55,853 nucleotides of DNA from Pseudomonadota bacterium (lineage in GTDB: Bacteria > Pseudomonadota > Alphaproteobacteria > Acetobacterales > Acetobacteraceae): positions 13,115 through 68,967 of the forward strand of contig JABBOH010000023.1 in NCBI GenBank assembly GCA_019351895.1. Direction: 5' to 3'. Each line of letters opens with the position of its first letter. Position 1 is the first letter of the stretch. This document shows, in pieces, positions 51,916 to 55,853 of the stretch. The position numbers and the translations under genes are program-made. The notes under the pieces were generated by a model. The model worked only from the letters and a program-made list of their open reading frames with translations, did not search any database and was not told the DNA's origin.

Positions 51916-53271
51916 TCAGAAGGTCACGATGGCACGCATGCCGACAATGAACTCGTTTCGCAAGATGTGGGTGGGGTCGTTGGGATCGAGAACGCCCGCG
52001 CCCGGATTGATGACGTATTGAAGATCGGGCTGGACCGTCAGCCATCCGGTCGCCTGCGCCCCATAGGTCAATTCGATCAGCTCCTCCGTAGTGAGCCGCG
52101 GCGCACCAGAGTCCTGGGCGAAGGTAGCAGCCTGGCTACTCACGCGACCAATGCCAAAATCAATGCCTGCCTGGTCATTGTCGCGACCGGGAAGCGGGGC
52201 GGTCAAGGTGACGCCGCCATTGAAGAAGAAGTCGACCAGATTCCGATCATCCGGCGCACCCATGATCCGTCCAAACACGTTCAGCGCTCGCGACGTGTCG
52301 GATTTTGATTGCCACACCGTCTGGTCGGCGACGGCATAGAGGCTGTAGTTGCCGCGATGCATGACAGGGGTGCCGTTGCTGTTGGCATCGGCGAGAGACA
52401 GGCCGTCGTTGCCGAGGCGCTGGTCCGCAAAGAACCCGGTATCGTACCAGCCGCCAATTTTGTAGGTGCCGTCGAGCTCCCCGATCTTGGTCGCATGTTG
52501 CAACTCTGCGATGAACAGGGCGCCCGTGTTGAGATTGAATTCGACGCCATTTTTGTCGAGTTCCTGCGCATTTCCCCGAAACGCGCCGCCGCCGGGGTTA
52601 TCGTCGAAGACGCCGGCGAGGATCGTTGTGCTGTCCGTCGGCTTGGCCTGAAGGCGAACGCCGAGTGACGAAAGCGGATAGGCGGGACCGCCGCCGTAGA
52701 GGTCGGCCGACGGAAGCAAGGGCCAACCGGCCATCGTGTTGACGAACAGGCCCGAGTACCGGCTGACGATGAACTCGTTGTCGATGCTCTGTTGGCCGAT
52801 CTTGATGTCGACCGCGCCGCTCAGGAATGCCTGATCGTACCAGAGCTCCCACAGCCGCGTGGTGTCCTCGGCCTCATTGCCGTTCGCCGTTTGCAGGTTG
52901 TCGAGATACGGGCCGCTCAGCGACTGCCCGTGGATTTGCATATCGGTGACGTAGAACCTTCCTCCTTGAAGACCGAGTGCCTTGCCGGCGTCGACGTCCA
53001 AGGTACCGGTGGTGACGCCCTGCATCGTCGCCCCCTGTTTCACCCCGCCAGCCAAGTTGGCCAGAAGATTTTCGCTGTCCGTGACATTCAGGGTCGCTCC
53101 GTATCTTGCGAGAACGGTCCTCAATCCGCCCATGTCACCGAACAGATGAGCGCGGCTCCAGATGGTGTCGGACGATGTTGCCGGGGCGCTAGTTTGAGCC
53201 AGCGCCGGAAAGGTCCAGAGCAGCGCCGTGGCGGTCGGGAGGGTTTGGAAGAACCGCCTTGCAGAAAGCAT
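51916..53271 (-). CDS. OprB-family carbohydrate-selective porin
   Basis: A 451-residue outer-membrane protein. Signal peptide MLSARRFFQTLPTATALLWT ending near ALAQ, then LFGDMGGLRTVLARYGATLN, the OprB N-terminal motif, LWELWYDQAFLSGAVDIKIGQ, and a C-terminal beta strand ending in Phe (MRAIVTF), as required for BamA recognition. Homologues pass glucose and other sugars; the substrate here is unknown. The region reads at clearly lower GC (about 55-60% by eye) than its neighbours. There is no sugar ABC operon next to it. Confidence 0.9.
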   Translation of the reverse strand: MLSARRFFQTLPTATALLWTFPALAQTSAPATSSDTIWSRAHLFGDMGGLRTVLARYGATLNVTDSENLLANLAGGVKQGATMQGVTTGTLDVDAGKALGLQGGRFYVTDMQIHGQSLSGPYLDNLQTANGNEAEDTTRLWELWYDQAFLSGAVDIKIGQQSIDNEFIVSRYSGLFVNTMAGWPLLPSADLYGGGPAYPLSSLGVRLQAKPTDSTTILAGVFDDNPGGGAFRGNAQELDKNGVEFNLNTGALFIAELQHATKIGELDGTYKIGGWYDTGFFADQRLGNDGLSLADANSNGTPVMHRGNYSLYAVADQTVWQSKSDTSRALNVFGRIMGAPDDRNLVDFFFNGGVTLTAPLPGRDNDQAGIDFGIGRVSSQAATFAQDSGAPRLTTEELIELTYGAQATGWLTVQPDLQYVINPGAGVLDPNDPTHILRNEFIVGMRAIVTF

Positions 53272-53414
53272 CCCGGAGGTCCTTCTCGGCGCTGGAGGCC
53301 GATGTCCGCATATTCCCGCCGTGCCGAATACTAACCCGTCTTACACGCCGCTGGCACCACAGGAATGGTTCGATTGTGCAAGCGCACGGCGCAGCGGATG
53401 GCTCTCAATGAGGA

Positions 53415-53471
53415 TCAGCCGGCAGGCCGATGGCACACGGCCTCGATGTTGTGCCCATCGGGATCGAGCAC
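53415..53471 (-). pseudogene. Remnant of a VOC (glyoxalase/bleomycin-resistance-like) gene
   Basis: On the minus strand 18 codons read VLDPDGHNIEAVCHRPAG then stop, which matches the characteristic C-terminus of VOC-family proteins (FVLDPDGHNIEAVCH). Immediately upstream the frame is broken by a stop and shows no further VOC similarity, so only the gene's tail survives between murA and the porin. Confidence 0.6.
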
Positions 53472-53526
53472 GCATCACACGCCTCCCCAGGGCCAGGGCC
53501 GGCGCGAACGAGCAGTCGCGGCAGCC

Positions 53527-54789
53527 CTATTCGCTGATGCGCTCGATCTTCGCGCCGACCGCCGAGAGCTTGCCCTCGACATCCTCGTAGCCGCGATCGA
53601 GGTGATAGACGCGGCTCACGACCGTTTCGCCCTTGGCGGCGAGCCCGGCGAGGATGAGCGACGACGAGGCGCGGAGATCGGTCGCCATCACCGGCGCGCC
53701 GGTCAGCGAGGGCACGCCGCGGACAATTGCCGACGCGCCGTGCACATTCACCCGCGCCCCCATGCGGGTGAGTTCCGAGACATGCATGAAGCGGTTCTCG
53801 AAGATCGATTCGGTTATCATGGAGGCACCCTCGGCGACCGCCATCAGCGCCATGAACTGCGCCTGCATATCGGTGGGGAAGCCCGGATAGGGCTCCGTCA
53901 TCACATCCGCCCCGTGCAGCCCGTTCAGCCGCCGGACGCGCACGCCCTCCGGCACCTCGGTGACGCCGATGCCCGCCTCCTCCAGCACGCGGCTCACCGC
54001 GCCGAGATGGTCGACCCGCGCGTCCCGCAGCACCACGTCGCCGCCGGTGATCGCGACGGCGCAGGCATAGGTGCCGGTCTCGATCCGGTCCGGAATGATG
54101 GCGTGGGTGGCGGCGTGCAGCCGGTCCACGCCCTCGACCACAAGCTCGCCCGTGCCGATGCCCCCGATCCGGGCACCCATAGCGACGAGGCAGTGGCAGA
54201 GGTCGACGATCTCGGGCTCGCGCGCGGCGTTGCGCAGGACTGTCTGGCCATTGGCGAGGCTCGCCGCCATGAGCAGGTTCTCGGTCGCACCCACGGATAC
54301 GGTCGGGAAGATGATGGTCGCCCCCCGCAGCCGCCCGGCGACGCGCGCCACGACATAACCCGCTTCGAGTTCGATGACCGCGCCCATCTGCTCCAGCCCC
54401 TTGAGGTGGAGATCGACCGGGCGCGTGCCGATAGCGCAGCCGCCGGGCAGCGAGACTCGCGCCTCGCCCATGCGCGCGAGCAACGGCCCGAGCACCAGGA
54501 TGGACGCGCGCATCTTGCGCACGATGTCGTACGGCGCCTCGGTATTGGTGATGGCGCCGCCGAGCGAGAGCGAGCGGCCGTCATTGCCGCACCGCTCCAC
54601 GGCTATGCCGTGCTGGGCCAGCAACTCGGCCATGGTCTCGATATCCGCGAGGCGTGGCACGCGGGTGAGCGTCAGACGCTCCTCGGTGAGCAGTCCCGCC
54701 GCCATCAGCGGCAGGGTCGCGTTCTTTGCGCCGCCGATTGGAATTTCGCCGTGCAGCGGCTGGCCACCGACGATTCTGATGCTGTCCAT
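53527..54789 (-). CDS. murA: UDP-N-acetylglucosamine 1-carboxyvinyltransferase (MurA)
   Basis: A 420-residue enzyme for the first committed step of peptidoglycan synthesis: transfer of enolpyruvate from PEP to UDP-GlcNAc. The active-site loop cysteine is C118 in [14 protein letters not shown] (the fosfomycin target, present as Cys), and K22 lies in [11 protein letters not shown]. Length is normal. The gene is on the same strand as dcd, 16 bp away. Confidence 0.97.
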   Translation of the reverse strand: MDSIRIVGGQPLHGEIPIGGAKNATLPLMAAGLLTEERLTLTRVPRLADIETMAELLAQHGIAVERCGNDGRSLSLGGAITNTEAPYDIVRKMRASILVLGPLLARMGEARVSLPGGCAIGTRPVDLHLKGLEQMGAVIELEAGYVVARVAGRLRGATIIFPTVSVGATENLLMAASLANGQTVLRNAAREPEIVDLCHCLVAMGARIGGIGTGELVVEGVDRLHAATHAIIPDRIETGTYACAVAITGGDVVLRDARVDHLGAVSRVLEEAGIGVTEVPEGVRVRRLNGLHGADVMTEPYPGFPTDMQAQFMALMAVAEGASMITESIFENRFMHVSELTRMGARVNVHGASAIVRGVPSLTGAPVMATDLRASSSLILAGLAAKGETVVSRVYHLDRGYEDVEGKLSAVGAKIERISE

Positions 54790-54805
54790 GCGCGCGATCC
54801 AATCT

Positions 54806-55360
54806 TTACATGCGGGGCAGCGAGACGCCGCGCTGCCCCATGTACTTGCCTGCCTTGTCGGCGTAGCTGACCTCCGGCGCGCCTTCGCCGCGCAGGAACA
54901 GGAACTGGCAGATGCCCTCGCCCGCGTAGATCTTGGCGGGCAGCGGGGTCGTGTTGCTGATCTCGATGGTGACCTGCCCCTCCCACTCCGGCTCCAGGGG
55001 CGTCACGTTCACGATGATGCCGCAGCGGGCGTAGGTGGATTTTCCGAGGCAGATCACCAGCACGTCGCGCGGGATGCGGAAGTATTCGATCGTGTGGGCG
55101 AGCGCGAAGCTGTTCGGCGGGATGATGCAGACCGGCGTGCGGCGGTCGACGAAGCTCGACGGGTTGAACGCCTTGGGGTCGACCACCGCCGAATCGACGT
55201 TGGTGAAGATCTTGAAGTCGTCCGCGACCCGCGCGTCGTAGCCATAGGAGGAAAGGCCGTAGCTGATGACGCCCTCGCGCTTCTGCGTCTCGACGAAGGG
55301 GTCGATCATCCCGCGCTCGGTCGCCAACTGGCGGATGACGTGGTCGGGAAGAACGGACAT
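54806..55360 (-). CDS. dcd: dCTP deaminase
   Basis: A 184-residue trimeric enzyme converting dCTP to dUTP. Family motifs include [55 protein letters not shown] and [16 protein letters not shown] 55360 gives the standard N-terminus [17 protein letters not shown]; the frame is open upstream but unconserved. Confidence 0.96.
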   Translation of the reverse strand: MSVLPDHVIRQLATERGMIDPFVETQKREGVISYGLSSYGYDARVADDFKIFTNVDSAVVDPKAFNPSSFVDRRTPVCIIPPNSFALAHTIEYFRIPRDVLVICLGKSTYARCGIIVNVTPLEPEWEGQVTIEISNTTPLPAKIYAGEGICQFLFLRGEGAPEVSYADKAGKYMGQRGVSLPRM

Positions 55361-55440
55361 GGGCGTTGCGGCTCCGGCTGGGACTCGGGCGACAGATGTC
55401 GCGACGGACATCCCGTCTAGCTCAGGCTGGCCGCATAATC

Positions 55441-55659
55441 CTAGAGTGGTTCTGAAATATCCTGAAACATGCTGTGCGCCGGCGCTGCGTCCCGGTCCGC
55501 GCCGGGCGCTTTCGGGGGCTCGGGCTGCCGCTCCCGCGCCTGCTCCTTGCGCCGGCGGAGGTTGGCCCGCAGGGCCGCTGCCTGACGCTCCTCGCGCGCC
55601 GCCTTCGCTTTCGCCGCCGCGGGCGTGAGGCGCGGCGCGGAGGGTGTCTCCTCGGTCAT
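55441..55659 (-). CDS. Small charged helical protein (72 aa)
   Basis: ATG 55659, [20 protein letters not shown] followed by an Arg/Ala-rich helix ([20 protein letters not shown]) and a Pro/Asp tail. Short proteins with an LRANLRRRK-like core are common next to murA in Rhizobiales, from memory. GGAG is present about 16 bases upstream of the ATG. It may be RNA-binding, but no function is established. Confidence 0.65.
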   Translation of the reverse strand: MTEETPSAPRLTPAAAKAKAAREERQAAALRANLRRRKEQARERQPEPPKAPGADRDAAPAHSMFQDISEPL

Positions 55660-55725
55660 GCGGAAAGGACTGAGGCGCGGAGGCCGGCCTGTCAATCCTG
55701 GCCGGGGACCGGCGCATCGGCAGGG

Positions 55726-55754
55726 TTGCGCCCGGCTTCCCGCCAGCCTATGAA
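55726..55754 (+). promoter_or_regulatory. Probable promoter of tRNA-Thr
   Basis: TTGCGC at 55726-55731, a 17-base spacer and TATGAA at 55749-55754, 22 bases before the tRNA. Spacing is ideal; box matches are moderate. Confidence 0.5.
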
Positions 55755-55776
55755 GCCGCCGCGTCGCCTGTGGCAG

Positions 55777-55851
<75 letters not shown>

Positions 55852-55853
55852 TC

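Overview
The window (about 56 kb, very GC-rich, roughly 65-70% by eye) looks like chromosome of an alphaproteobacterium, most likely Hyphomicrobiales (Rhizobiales; Beijerinckiaceae- or Chelatococcus-like). The reasons are gene content and order (polyprenyl synthase divergent from a tRNA1(Val) A37 methyltransferase, ApaG, ribbon-helix-helix protein plus AsmA, MurA-Dcd), the short basic or charged proteins common in that order, and many GTG/TTG starts with ATGA-type overlaps. The odd length and a left edge that falls inside a tandem repeat suggest that this is a whole contig. No phage, IS element, CRISPR array or rRNA is visible.

Layout. (1) 1-1973, minus: a protein made of near-identical 346-residue beta-propeller-like units, cut by the left edge. 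(2) 2254-13246, minus: a compact chemosensory operon, cheW-cheR-cheW-mcp-cheA(REC)-cheB-REC/REC histidine kinase-REC/PAS histidine kinase. It resembles Wsp-type (alternative cellular function) systems and especially the Che3/CheS3 system of Rhodospirillum centenum, and it has no CheY or diguanylate cyclase output gene. (3) 13761-17231, plus: copper amine oxidase with an APC-family permease, a primary-amine uptake and oxidation unit. (4) 17270-25011: housekeeping genes (FtsB/DivIC-like protein, OmpA-like lipoprotein, CydDC exporter, Dps, polyprenyl diphosphate synthase, tRNA methyltransferase, SCO1). (5) 25176-30914: a broken CoA-transferase gene, a second chemoreceptor with a CheR-tether-like tail, MYG1-family protein, CBS-BON protein, a small basic protein and a cold-shock protein.

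(6) 31293-38780, plus: a tightly coupled six-gene catabolic operon made of a Rieske GbcA-type oxygenase, its GbcB-type reductase, a cystathionine gamma-lyase/synthase-family PLP enzyme, two subunits resembling opine oxidase or HcnBC, and a monomeric sarcosine-oxidase-like flavoenzyme. Together these could strip N-methyl groups from a quaternary amine (betaine) and then cleave the amino acid at its gamma carbon. The substrate is unknown, and this is the most interesting metabolic locus here. (7) 38952-48024: ApaG, two small proteins, AsmA, fused 5-oxoprolinase, DjlA-like J-protein and YggT. (8) 48165-51554: tRNA-Ala(CGC), then a complete NMT1/TauA-type ABC importer of the kind usually found beside urea/guanidine carboxylase genes, with no such enzyme here. 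(9) 51557-55851: a small protein, an OprB-type porin in visibly lower-GC DNA, a remnant of a VOC-family gene, MurA, Dcd, a small charged protein and tRNA-Thr(GGT) at the right edge.

The window therefore combines cell-envelope and division housekeeping with several nitrogen-compound scavenging modules (amine oxidase, betaine-like operon, 5-oxoprolinase, ABC importer) and a non-flagellar-type chemosensory pathway. All functions are assigned from motifs read by eye; no database search was possible.
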